A program made the translations under genes and the position numbers. A stretch of DNA of 64,000 nt from Alopecurus myosuroides. Taxonomy: Eukaryota; Streptophyta; Magnoliopsida; Poales; Poaceae. The stretch spans positions 143,780,144 through 143,844,143 of the forward strand of contig CM054062.1 in the NCBI GenBank assembly GCA_028641055.1, written 5' to 3'. Below are positions 38,541 through 48,213 of the stretch, one piece after another; positions within the stretch are counted from its first letter, which is position 1; every line of letters begins with the position of its first letter. A model generated the notes under the pieces. That model searched no databases. It saw only the letters and a list, made by a program, of their open reading frames with translations, and had not been told where the DNA came from.

Positions 38541-39020
38541 TGTCGTGGGATAATCACGGCAGATGTTACCTGGGGTAACTGATCTTGGGGCAAGACGACA
38601 CAGGTATTTGGGAGAGGGTTTAGCTCAGAGGAAAACATGGTGCAACTCGATCTGGTAGCCGGCAATCAAAGTCGCCGAGTCTCCGATCTTGATATAATAA
38701 CTCAACTCTGGGATTACACTTGATGCTCGATATCACACGATGTTGCTAGGGTTCTTAGATCTCTACTTAAAACTATACCTGGGGGTCGGTTTATAAAGCA
38801 CCCGTACCCCCTAGCTTATTCGGCAAGGCATATTTCGGATCCTACCTGGACACGGCGCACTAACCATAACTTTCCTTTACAATAACCCATAACCCGGGCC
38901 GTTAAGCCCACAAGTTTGGGCCTTCACAAGCTTCTTTATTCTTAGCCGAATCCTGCACACCATCCTTTGGGCCGGGTTATTCCTCAGAGCTTGGCATACC
39001 GGGTTAGCATCCCCCTGTCA
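38541..39020 (-). repeat. Tat 5' LTR (element sense is minus)
   Basis: 480 bp. On the minus strand it begins TGACAGGGGGATGC and ends CCCACGACA. Identical by eye to 28415-28894. The long pol frame opens inside it. Confidence 0.96.
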
Positions 39021-39042
39021 AGTGGTGTGCTGGGTCACCACA

Positions 39043-39331
39043 GGGATGTAGCAGTGACATGCATCCTCCGCATCTGGGAGGTCCGTCTCTGGGCTCAACA
39101 TGGGCGAGGCATGCATCCTCCGCATCTGGGAGGGTGATGCTCTCTCCTCTCAAACCTGGGAGTCTCAACCAGCTCTCTGAAATCTGGATGCGAAGGAGAG
39201 ACATGTAGGTGTGGGTACAAGAAGCACATGTGTACAGAAATACGTGTACCCATAACGCAAGCGAAAAACTGCAAGTTGTGTTCCTAAGATCTAATACTGG
39301 CTGGATCCACCAGGAGCGATCTTTACACTGA
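39043..39331. other. Helitron-like block resumes; 24-bp direct repeat
   Basis: After the GGGAT duplication the block continues. CATGCATCCTCCGCATCTGG occurs at about 39058 and again about 51 bp later. No gene recognised. Confidence 0.4.
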
Positions 39332-39625
39332 GGGCTCCTTTGATTCATAGGAATGCTAAAGGATTTGTGTAGGATAGAAATCCTATAGGAAATTTTCCTT
39401 TGAAGTCGTTTGATTCATAGGATCATATCCTATAGGAAAAATTCCCATAGGAATTTTGTAGTAAAAACTTCATAAGAAAATAGCATGAGGTTGGACCTCA
39501 TGGAAAAATTCCTTCACTCAATCAAACATGTTTCTTCTTCCCATAGGATTCAACAAGACATGACATCCCAATCCTATGATTTTCTTGTTCCTACACTTTT
39601 ACTATCCTATGAATCAAAGGAGGTC
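39332..39625. mobile_element. MITE with TIR GGGCTCCTTTGATTCATAGG
   Basis: 294 bp with terminal inverted repeats GGGCTCCTTTGATTCATAGG and (complement of the right end) GACCTCCTTTGATTCATAGG, internal CCTATAGGA motifs, and a TGA triplet on both sides (39329-39331, 39626-39628). Tourist/Harbinger-like by size and 3-bp duplication, although TGA is not the usual TAA/TTA. Confidence 0.75.
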
Positions 39626-40097
39626 TGAAATGTTGAACTTCAACTTTTATACAGGAACCTGCAGATGTTATCAGCTACAAAGTGCTTGGAGCAGTGTTGC
39701 CCGATGCTCATTTACGGAGTCCATCATTAGGGCGATTTTTTTCATCCTTCTCTGCTACTTCTTTGAGGGTTGCAACTTGCAAATGACTAATACAAAAAGT
39801 TTTAGGGTAGACAGAGCTCTTCAGGAAGGACATCTCACCCGAGAAACTTACAAGTGATATAAAACGTCCTGTCACAATGTTCAGCTTTTACCATGCTAAG
39901 ATTTCTAAGAAAAGCTGGTTTCTATGGCCTATGGGCATATGTTGCTCTAGGTCCAAAACAAGAGCAGGAACAAATTCCCATGCATGATATTTCTTATTTT
40001 TTGTTCAAGGCTTGTGATAGAATATTTACAATAGCCTAGGAACCTTCTAAACATAAGGCTTAGCTCTGTTTGTGTGGATTTGATGTGCATATCTCGG
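39626..40097. other. Helitron-like block, unassigned sequence
   Basis: A possible exon-like stretch follows an AG near 39655 (frame EPADVISYKVLGAVLPDAH), but I do not recognise it. Otherwise AT-rich. Confidence 0.3.
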
Positions 40098-40255
40098 CAG
40101 TGGCGGACCTAGAAGGTTCCAGAAGCCCAGGTAAGCGTGTCTAAAACACCATTTTTATAGGTAAAATTGTTGTACAAAGTAAGAAAATACAAAGGAGTGT
40201 GTGCCGGCAAGCCCGGGCGGCCGCCCGGGCTGGAGGGGTGGTAGACCCGCCCATG
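40098..40255. mobile_element. Small hAT-type MITE with a GC palindrome
   Basis: 158 bp, starting CAGTGGCGGACC and ending GGTAGACCCGCCCATG, with a perfect 8-bp duplication TATCTCGG (40090-40097, 40256-40263), the length typical of hAT elements. It contains a perfect 22-bp palindrome at 40210-40231, whose left half is AGCCCGGGCGG. Confidence 0.8.
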
Positions 40256-40423
40256 TATCTCGGTTGTATTTTCATCATTTATGGAGTGGTAAGACTTCGT
40301 AGATTTCTCTCTAATTAAGTTTTCTCCAATTTGTGTTCATACGTTTCATTTTAGTGTGGAAGTAATAGATATTTTCATGTATGTGGAGAAAATTTCCCGA
40401 GTTTTTGGGTCACACTCCGGTTT

Positions 40424-40545
40424 GCATTGTGGTTCAATTTTAGGTTTTGGGATTGGCATGAGCGGACCGGGCATACCTATTGATAGAAGGGATTTGGAGC
40501 CACACTTCGGTTTGCATTGTGGTATAATTTTAGGTTTCGGCTGGC
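40424..40545 (+). repeat. Diverged direct repeat of ~40 bp near the Helitron-like 3' end
   Basis: GGTTTGCATTGTGGTTCAAT (from 40430) and GGTTTGCATTGTGGTATAAT (from about 40509), each followed by TTTAGGTTT.GG. No coding function seen. Confidence 0.5.
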
Positions 40546-40744
40546 CTTTTTATAGAGGGCCTTTTGTTGTGTCATGAGTCTACTACATGTGCGGTGCTAC
40601 ATGAATCACATGACCCGACAAGAAAGTAGGCCTAACCCCCCTCTCCCCCTCCCTCCCCGACGGGAAGGTTTCATCCTGCCAACAACCTAATGACATATAT
40701 TCAATAAAAATCGACCCGTTGCAACGCACGGGTAGTTTTCCTAG

Positions 40745-41543
40745 TTACTATAAATTCTATTCACTCTTTTTGCCCATGATTTATCAGTCAAAACATAATT
40801 GTGTGAACAAAAGAGAAGAGAGATGATCCACTACCCCATCAGCGTCCTTCAACGGGAGCCTCTCTTGTAAGGTCTGGTTGTCTTGTGACTTAATGTACTG
40901 TTTTCTTGTTGATTCGTTGACATAGACATACACCTCTCTCAAAATTGTTTTCATCACCTCTATTTATCAAATAAAAAGCTCTAGCACATGAGTTAATCCC
41001 TACTTCCCTCTGTGAAGGGCCTATCTTTTACCTTTATGTTGAGTCAGTAAACCTACTCCTTTATGTCTTAACCAAGCATTTGAGTAGTTGTGATCCAACC
41101 ATCTATATGTTGATTTCTTGAATCATGTCTTTTATACTTCCTTGTTTAGTATAATGTTTTTATCTGAATGAATATCACTTTGAAAGTTATCAATGACTGC
41201 AAAGAGACTGTTATGATTGAGCATGTTAAACTCTGCAATATAAGCTCTAATATAAAGACTCCGATCGAAAGATAAGTACAATCTGTTAATGGTTCTCTAG
41301 CCAAGAGCAATGTTTGTCGTCACCAATTATGATTTCCTTTTTGCACCTTTATTGTGACTCCCTCTACTAGTTTCAAGTTGAGTTATATGATAGGAAGTTG
41401 CTATCTAGAATAACTTGTGTATTGATAAATGTGATGCTTCTTGTCCGTATTTTATTTATCAACACTTCACTCCATAAAACTATGGTCATGTTTACTGAGT
41501 TCAGTTTCGCTTGGGGACAAGCGAGGTCTAGGCTTGGGGGAGT
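40745..41543 (+). other. Athila 3' internal non-coding region, second part
   Basis: AT-rich and without genes. It ends in the purine tract GGTCTAGGCTTGGGGGAG just before the LTR. Confidence 0.6.
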
Positions 41544-43047
41544 TGGTACGTCCATTTTGCATCACTATTTTATATTGTAATTTACTGTTATTCATCGATA
41601 TATTTCATATTATGATGCACTACTTATGTTCTTTCATCTTATTTTTCATGTTTGATAATTATTGGAGAATAATCACCGGGACCGGAAATCAGCTGGAAAA
41701 AGCACCGTCAAGATACCCAATTTCTGAAGACCAGAAGAAGAAGGGGGCATCGGGGAAGTCTTAGAACACCAGATGTGGGAGCCAGCCACGAGGGGAGCAC
41801 AAAGGGGCCACCAGGGGCCCACACCACCTGGTGGCGCCCCCCCTTGGCTGCGCCGCCACGTGGTGTGGCCACCCTGTCCCACCACTGGCATCCCCTCTCG
41901 CGTACTTCATCCCCAGGGAACCCTAAGACCAGAGGATCCATCAAGGAAATATTCCGCCGCCTCCTTGAAGCGGAAAACAACAGAGAAAGGAAAGCTCTCC
42001 GGAAGGGAGAAATCTGTCGGGGAAATTCCTCCCCGGAGAGAAGAAATCATCGCCATCGTCACCGTCATCGCTCCGGGCATCATCAATATCATCATCGTCA
42101 TCATCATCACCACCAACACCATCATCCTCACCATCCACCTCCGTCCCGCTGTAACAATTAGGGTTCTATATTGTTGTTTTCCACTAGATCTCTCTCCCGG
42201 TGTGGATTACTTGTTAGTAGTTGATGCTTACGAGATTTATCGGTGTTTGCACTTTATGACCAGATTGTTATTCATCATTATATCACCTCTGATTATGATC
42301 CATATGATGTCTTGTGAGTAGTTCGTTTAGTTCTTGAGGACATTGGAGAAGTCAAGATGTTAGTAGTGGAATTATATTGAAGTAATATCTAATGGTTTGA
42401 TATTTAAGTTGTGGTGTTATTCTTCTAGTGGTGTCATGTGAACGTCCACTACATGACACTTCACCTTTATGGGCCTAGAGGGTTGCATTGTGTATTTGGA
42501 TACTAATTGTGGGGTTGCCGAAGTGACAGAAACCTAAACCCCCGTTAGGAAACCGATGCACGAGGGAGTGTAGGATCCTAGAGTTTAAGGCTGTGGTTAG
42601 ATTTATCTTAATTACTTCTTGTAGCTGCGGATGATTGCAAGGGGTTTAATCACAAGTATGTATTAGTCCTAGTTGGGAGGTGCATTAGCATAGGTTCACC
42701 CACACAACACCTATCAAAACAATAAATATTCATCAACTGTATGAAACGAAAGCGCTTGACAAAGTTTCCATGTGTCCTCGAGAATGTTTAGTCAGCATAA
42801 GTAAACCAACCGGCTTGTCCTTTGCTCTAAAAAGGATTGGGACACTCGCTGCAATTATTATTATTGTCTTTTATTTACTCGCTCTTTATTTATCTGCTAT
42901 ATCAAAAACCACCAAAAACCTGTTTGTTAGTGTTTACAGTGAATCCTCTATCCAATCTGCTTGTCAACACCTTCTGCTCCTCGTTGGGTTCGACACTCTT
43001 ATTTATCAAAAGTACTACAATATACCCCCTATACTTGTGGGTCATCA
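41544..43047 (+). repeat. Athila 3' LTR
   Basis: 1504 bp from TGGTACGTCCATTTTGC to CCCCTATACTTGTGGGTCATCA. It holds the CCACACCACCTGGTGGCGC palindrome (41819-41868) and a CATCATCAT-type microsatellite (about 42085-42145). It follows a purine tract directly, as a 3' LTR should. Confidence 0.8.
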
Positions 43048-43049
43048 GA

Positions 43050-43922
43050 GCTCGCATTGCATGTTCTCTATACAGAAATGGCGCAACAGAAGAAGCATGT
43101 GATGCCTTTGTGTATTGCGGTGAGTTAAAACCATTTTTCTCACATGTGGTTTCAACAGTTAGTTTCCCCCCTGTGTTTTTTTACATCTATGATCCTTACT
43201 TGGTCATGTTTTCCTTTTCTTTTTTGTGTAAGCAGTCAAAACTCAAGAGCCCTAATTGACTTCACGATCAATCTATACAAAAGGTTTTTGAATTATCTGC
43301 TACAAATCGCCTAGACCACAAGGAATTGGTCAGTTGTACTTTTTCTAATCCCACATTTATTTGTTTATTTCATCTCTGCTTCCCCCATCCCCTTCCATGA
43401 TGTAATAACTCATATAAAAACTTCTTACATGTGCAGCTAATGGTTTCTGTGCTAAAAAAACTGTTGGCAACCACCAAGACATTCACTGGGCACTATTATC
43501 TCAGAGTGCTAAATCTGAAGGCGGAAAGATTTGAAGTAATGGACCCTATGAGGAGTGAAGGAAATCGTGCTCTAATGGAATATTCTGCAGCCATCATTGG
43601 ATCGATCAAGAGTATGTGGTCTTTGAAGTACCAAGAATCAAAAATAGACATTTCAAAATACAGAACCGTGTTCATTGACACACCTTTGCAGAAAACGACG
43701 TAAGTACATCCTCCCCTGGTTTTCTTTCTCTTAATCACAATGTTTGCTTGCTTTTACATTTTTTTGTTAGGTATGACTGTGGTTACTTCATGTTGAAGTT
43801 CATCGAATCATGAGATGGTATGATAATGCTTCAACCATTCAATCAGGCGGACCTCCCAACCTTAAGGAAGATTTTAGCAAAAAAACTGGTTGACTGCGAG
43901 GAGAATAAAATTGCATGGTAGG
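43050..43922 (+). pseudogene. Ulp1-like (C48 cysteine protease) catalytic domain remnant
   Basis: Exon-like pieces with GT-AG borders: ~43050-43119, 43236-43328, 43437-43699, 43771-43922. They give the protease core: His (TGHYYLRVLNLKAERFEV), Asp (VMDPMRSEG) and Cys (TTYDCGYFMLKFIES), the signature of Ulp1/SENP deSUMOylating enzymes. A TGA replaces the Trp expected after FIES, and another stop lies in the second piece. The N-terminal part is absent; the Athila LTR ends directly upstream. Ulp1-like domains are often carried by plant Mutator and CACTA elements, and the converging FAR1 transposase suggests a Mutator-type origin here. Confidence 0.8.
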
Positions 43923-44370
43923 AGTTATTGTTCAGTAGTTGAAGCTTTGTTCTTTCTACCCGCTTCAAAGTACATATTTTGGTACATGCTTGTCTTCAAT
44001 ATCCTATCTTAATCTTATTATTCCTATGTACCCCTTTTTAAATTTTTAATAATGCAAGAATGGAATTTTCCTTTGTTTTCAACCTTTTTCATAGTGTAAA
44101 ACTTGTAAACTTTGAAACCAACAACACATCTGTTCGAATCAAAACAACAATATTTTTTCTGTTTGCTCAACCTTCTAAATGTTCTTAGCAAGATCAACAT
44201 TCAATAACCCAGAAATATTTTAAACACAACTCAATGCAATTTAGGCAAAACTCACTTATAATTAAGACCAAAGATACATCCACTATGAAATTGCTGGGCA
44301 ATGACACCGACATCCTATACTTTTGTGAACCAACATATTGAAGCTCAAAACGAACACTAACATTGTGAAG
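43923..44370. other. Spacer between Ulp1-like and FAR1-like pseudogenes
   Basis: AT-rich; no coding or structural feature seen. Confidence 0.5.
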
Positions 44371-44907
44371 CTAAATCATATTGCGCAATAAATCTTGCTC
44401 CATTGGTTCAGATCCACTACTCAGTTTGTCGGGGCAGTTGGTAGAATTGTGACTCGTTGAACCACACACGGAGCACTTACCAGGCTTGCTAGCTTTTAGG
44501 TGCAGACCAGACTTCTTTCGTTTCTCCGGAGGACGACCCACATTTTTAGTACAAATAGGATCAGTAACATTTTTGTACCGCGAACACTACCCTCACCCCC
44601 TTGTACTGCATTTTGCGTCTCCTCTGGCACACAATCAGTTGGTTTAGGTTTCTTCTTGGTTTTCTTCTTAGAAGACTCTGCAATCTTCATTGATTTTTGT
44701 TCATTTGCCAAGACTTGCATGTACTTATCTGCAACTGGTTTTCCTTTGTCTGACGTACTAGCAAGTTTTGCAACCTCTGTCCAATCATTGCACAGTGTCC
44801 CATAGCGTAGAATGTTCTTTTCCTTATTTGTTAACTTCCTGTCGTTGGCATCTCCGGTAGCACAACTTTCTGGGCCACGAGTACTTCATCCGGTGTTGTC
44901 CACCTAA

Positions 44908-46284
44908 GGGCATCTCCAGCCGTCCCCCCCAGAGCCCCCCCAGGGGGGCCTTTTCGCGGCGGAAGCGGCGAATAGCGCCGTTTCTTCACCACTCGCCCCC
45001 CCCAGAGGCCCAAATAGCGCCGTTTCGGCGCTATTTCGCGCCGCGGCACCCAGGCCAAACCCAGCCCGCTGGGTTCGGCCTGGGGGGGCGAAACTGCGCG
45101 GCCGCGCGGGCGGGCCAGCTCTGTCAGCGACGCGACGAGAAAGCGCGCGAACAGGATCCACCGCCCGTGACCTTCTTCTCGGCGCCCGCGCCGTCAAAGG
45201 AGGCCGGAGTAATGGCGTGGCGGCCGGCCAGTGCATGCGCCCCAGTCAAAGGCTGCCGGATTAATGGCGGGGGCGGCAGCGGTGACACGCGGGGCGCAGT
45301 GACTGGACCGCCAGGCTATAAAAAGGGTGCTCGGCCCTCGCCGTCCGCCCATTCTTGCCTCCTCCTCCCCGCCGCTCCCCCATTCTAGCCTCCTCCTTCT
45401 CTCCCCCTTGCCGCGCCTAGCAACGATGGACGGCCTCTGGGATGCGTGGCCCGAGAGCGACGGCGAGGGACAACAGGAAGCGGCGCCGGCGCAGCAGCCG
45501 CCGCAGGGACTAGCGGCGCCCGAGCAGCCGCCTGTCCAGACAGAGCTCGCGCCTGATCAGGAGGCGGCGCAGGCTGCCCGGCAGGCTGCCCGACGCTGGA
45601 GGAGGGAGCGGAGGCTGCAGCCGATATGGCCGGAGCAGCACGCCGCCCTGTACTCCATCGAGACCGCGCAGAACGAGGGGGCGTACCGCTAGGTCCTCGG
45701 CGGCCTCGAGCAGGCGGCGGCGGCGGCGGAGGCTGCCGCCGTTCGGGCGTCTCTGGAGACGCATCAGAGGGAAGAGGCCGAGCGTGAGGTGCGCCGGCAG
45801 CTGGCCGAGAACGCTGCATCGGCCGAGCAGCAGGCGATCATCGCGCAGTACGAGGCCGACCTGCGGCAGGTGGCGTTGCGGAGCGAGCGGCGCACCCGCC
45901 AGCCCTCGGAGCAGGCGCAGCTGCACCGGCTGCGGGTGCAAGGCCGGGCAGAGCGGCACCGGCTCGCCGCGGCGAAGGATGACGGCGAGGCTGGTCCCTC
46001 CAGCCGGCTCGCCGCGGCGAAGGAAGACGACGACGCCTAGGATAGTCGTCGCTGTTTTAGTTTTACTTCTCGATGTTTAGTTTAAATTCGCGTCGAATTG
46101 TACGAAGTTTGCCTAATTCAATAAAAATCGCCTACTTTCAAATTGCGTTTTGTTTGGGCCGAATCATGGGCTCGGGGAGCGACTGGGAAGCCTGCCCCCC
46201 AGGTTCCAGAATAGCACCGCTTAGCGCCGCGGCCCCAAAACGGCGGCGTTTTGGGCCCTGGGGGGCGCAACGACTGGAGATGCC
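44908..46284. mobile_element. Non-autonomous PIF/Harbinger element
   Basis: 1377 bp with inverted ends GGGCATCTCCAGCCGT and (complement of the right end) GGGCATCTCCAGTCGT, flanked by TAA on both sides (44905-44907, 46285-46287), the Harbinger target. Excising it with one TAA restores the FAR1-like frame YILL-RWTTPD exactly. It is very GC-rich and carries one long ORF (45426-46040). No transposase. Confidence 0.92.
45426..46040 (+). pseudogene. Gln/Ala/Arg-rich protein in Harbinger element, one in-frame stop
   Basis: ATG 45426 opens MDGLWDAWPESDGEGQQ; the frame meets TAG at 45690-45692 and then continues in the same frame to TAG at 46038. The product is Ala/Gln/Glu/Arg-rich and probably helical (EQQAIIAQYEADLRQVALRS), with RRWRRERR and a repeated RLAAAKDD/RLAAAKED near the C-terminus. 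No known domain. A TATA-like TATAAAAAG near 45317 precedes it. Either a 88-residue protein or a disabled 204-residue one; the uniform composition on both sides of the stop favours the latter. Confidence 0.5.
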
Positions 46285-48213
46285 CTAAGGAGTATGTATT
46301 GCGCAAGGATTAAGTCTGTTGCACCTAGTTGTGCCATTATTCTCATTACATGGCAGTAATCCATCCCTACTGAATTTAGAACACTCACATTTGTAAGAAC
46401 CTTCATCTGGGTTAGCTTCCAATTTGTAACTCCGACTTCCATAACCAAAAACATAACCTTTTATTGGAACTACATCAAATAACTGCCCACCAACATGGTT
46501 GGTGTTGTAGGATGTGACTCTCCTTAGTTCAACACAGAAGCGCAAATAAATATTTCGTGTGTAAACTTTCAACGCTTTCTCTTCCATAGGATAATCTGAC
46601 CAGGGCCTGAGTACTTCATCTTCTATTTCAAATTCAGCTTCATCTTCTATTTCAAATTCAGCTTCATCTTCTGCCACATCTATTTTCTCTTGAACTTTCA
46701 AATATTGTTGGAAGAAATGGGTTATGTTGTTGTCAGGATTAATTTATTTATTCAAAACTGCATTGAATCCCTCGCCGCGGGTGGTAGTTTGTAGGAAACG
46801 ATAAAAGCGTTCCTTGAAGAATGCTGGAACAAAAGTTTTCCTCGGATCATAAAGATATTGCAAGTGTTTGTTGTCACCCACATTGCGCCTAAGTATCATA
46901 TCTTCCCACCTCATCTCAAACTCCACTTCTGTCATGTTGTGATCGATAATTTCATTGATCTCTAGATGTAGTTCTTCATTTTTTGATAGAAAATTCCCAA
47001 CTACTGGTTGAAAAATTTCCATAATATGCCATCGACAGTTTCTATGACTTGTACCCGAGAATGATACCAAAATCGCACTTCTCATGGAAACACACTGGTC
47101 AGTGATAAAATTAACCGGCTGAACACCATCCATGGCTTCAAGGAACGCTTCAAACAACCACACAAAATCAGCTATAGCTTCATTCCTTAGAAACCCACAA
47201 CCCATCTGAATAGATTGGCAGTATCTTTTTATTCCGATGAAAGGCGCAAACGGCATATTATACATGTTTGTCATGTATGTAGAGGTAAACGACAAACAGT
47301 TATTGTAAAGCTTGTATGCGTTCCTCGCTGCCCTATCAACCCAGAAAATTCGGTCCACACTACCAGCATAGTCTGCATGTATTTTGTACATGAAAAGAGG
47401 ATCATCCTTCTTAATTTGCTCAAAGTGCTCTATCAGCGATTCTACATCTTTCTGTGTGTGTGCATCATCAAGCTTAGCCATGTAGTTACTAACATCCTTC
47501 TCAATATAAGGTATATTTGCTAATTTCCCATATAGTTCAGCTATAATAGTCATGATAGGTTAACTTTATGGAGCAGCTTGATAAAATCCTTCTCTTCTTT
47601 TGGGATACCTCTATGTGACCTCATGTACCTTTTCAAACTGAACTTTTTAATGCACGGATGATTGTGTTCCTCAATGAACATCGTGACATGTCATTTTTGT
47701 CCTCTTCTTTTAACTCTAAGACGCGCCTTGTGGTCTGTCCTTTTGGTAATACTGTGATTCCGTTGCCTCACAAGTGGAGCTTCTGGTTCGTTAATGCCCT
47801 CCATTTTGCCATACCTGTTGCAAACAAATAAGCACTTGTCCTTATGTTTGTCCAAAAGAGAGGTCCTGGAAGTACTAGACTTTATTGAGAAACCAACTTT
47901 CTTAGCATAGTAGTTTAGCTTGCTCCCAAGTCTCAAAAATCTGGCCCGGATATGGTTTCTGTATGTCAGTCTAGCTGTTCGGAGTCGACTGAGCTTCATC
48001 ATCACTACTTAGATCATCACTTGAAATGGTATGCCCTGTACCTCCTACGGTTTCAGCTGACGGCCCGGTGTTTGTCCCTGAAACTTTGGCTGCTGGCTGT
48101 ACTAAATGCACCCCTTCACCATCCACATTGCCAAATTGCCCGTTAGTATCATCTTCAACAGGTTTGTATAGGTCAATACCACCAGGCTGAAAGTGTATGT
48201 CCATACCTGCCAC

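Larger units (their letters stand above)
28415..39020 (-). mobile_element. Tat-lineage Ty3/gypsy retrotransposon, young, gag-less
   Basis: 10,606 bp with a perfect target duplication AGTGG (28410-28414, 39021-39025) and 480-bp LTRs (28415-28894, 38541-39020) in which I see no difference. Pol is on the minus strand, so the 5' LTR is the right-hand one. A primer site TGGCGCCCACCGTGGGG follows it on the minus strand (complement of 38522-38538), and a purine tract CTGGGGACTAC precedes the left LTR. Two RNase H domains and an antisense gene behind pol place it in the Tat group. Gag is missing and pol has three stops, yet the identical LTRs mean recent movement. Confidence 0.95.
14312..39042 (+). 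mobile_element. Giant-LTR, non-coding retrotransposon (LARD-like)
   Basis: Flanked by a perfect 5-bp duplication GGGAT (14307-14311 and 39043-39047). LTRs are 14312-20442 (6131 bp) and 22285-28414 plus 39026-39042 (6147 bp after removing the nested element). Both begin TGTAACATCC and end GGTCACCACA. A primer site TGGTATCAGAG (20445-20455) matches the 3' end of initiator tRNA-Met, and a purine tract TTAAGGGGGAGATAC abuts the 3' LTR. The 1842-bp interior has no gag or pol. Long LTRs with a non-coding interior is the definition of a LARD. The CGGGACGAAGTTCTTG text before the purine tract and the LTR ends resemble Tekay/Del-type chromoviruses, the likely helper lineage (inference). Confidence 0.93.
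13374..40744 (+). mobile_element. Probable Helitron carrying gene fragments, split by the giant-LTR element
   Basis: The left end TCTACTATATAATAGG fits plant Helitron 5' termini. The right end has a short hairpin (CCCGTTGC AAC GCACGGG, 40715-40732, one bulged T) followed within 12 bp by CTAG and then T, the Helitron 3' signature. Removing the block joins Athila sequence that reads as one region. The base before the left TC is T rather than the usual A, which weakens the case. It contains an SKP1-like fragment, GC-rich genic-looking sequence (13440-14306), two MITEs and the nested retrotransposons. No Rep/helicase is present, so non-autonomous if real. Confidence 0.52.
8350..43047 (+). mobile_element. 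Athila-lineage Ty3/gypsy element, 5'-truncated, host of the nested stack
   Basis: Decayed pol (8350-11828), a post-pol region with a coiled-coil ORF (about 11900-13373), a resumed 3' internal segment (40745-41543) ending in a purine tract GGCTTGGGGGAG, and one LTR (41544-43047) are all on the plus strand. The two internal pieces look like halves of one region split by the Helitron-like block 13374-40744. The text around AGAGCTGGCAACGGGTGCCC before the gap and GCCCATGATTTATCAG after it runs in the order I remember for wheat Athila elements. There is no 5' LTR or gag. If the pieces belong to two separate elements, this single span is wrong. Confidence 0.65.
44371..48213 (-). pseudogene. FAR1/FRS-type Mutator transposase, broken and interrupted
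   Basis: Read right to left: an acidic N-terminus (48213-47971, MAGMDIHFQPGG); the FAR1 DNA-binding domain (PYPGQIFETWEQAK, then after a frameshift YAKKVGFSIKSSTSR ... CNRYGK); the MULE transposase core (47553-46744: FWVDRAARNAYKLYNN, NMPFAPFIGIKRYCQS, ITDQC, HRNCRWHIMEIF); and a SWIM zinc finger (YKCECSKFSRDGLLPC then, in another frame, HVMRIMAQLG). The Harbinger insertion (44908-46284) follows, then RWTTPDEVLVAQKV, then a C-terminal part with a CCHC knuckle (CSVCGSTSHNSTNC) ending at 44371. At least three frameshifts. The usual SFDTTY box carrying the first catalytic Asp reads SFTSTY. A decayed transposon gene rather than a working FAR1 factor. Confidence 0.85.

Noticed and set aside
42060..42150. 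CAT/CAC triplet run as a coding His/Ile repeat
   Set aside because: It is a microsatellite inside the Athila LTR.
44371..48213. A functional FAR1/FRS transcription factor
   Set aside because: Several frameshifts, a Harbinger insertion and a changed catalytic box; it is a decayed transposase.
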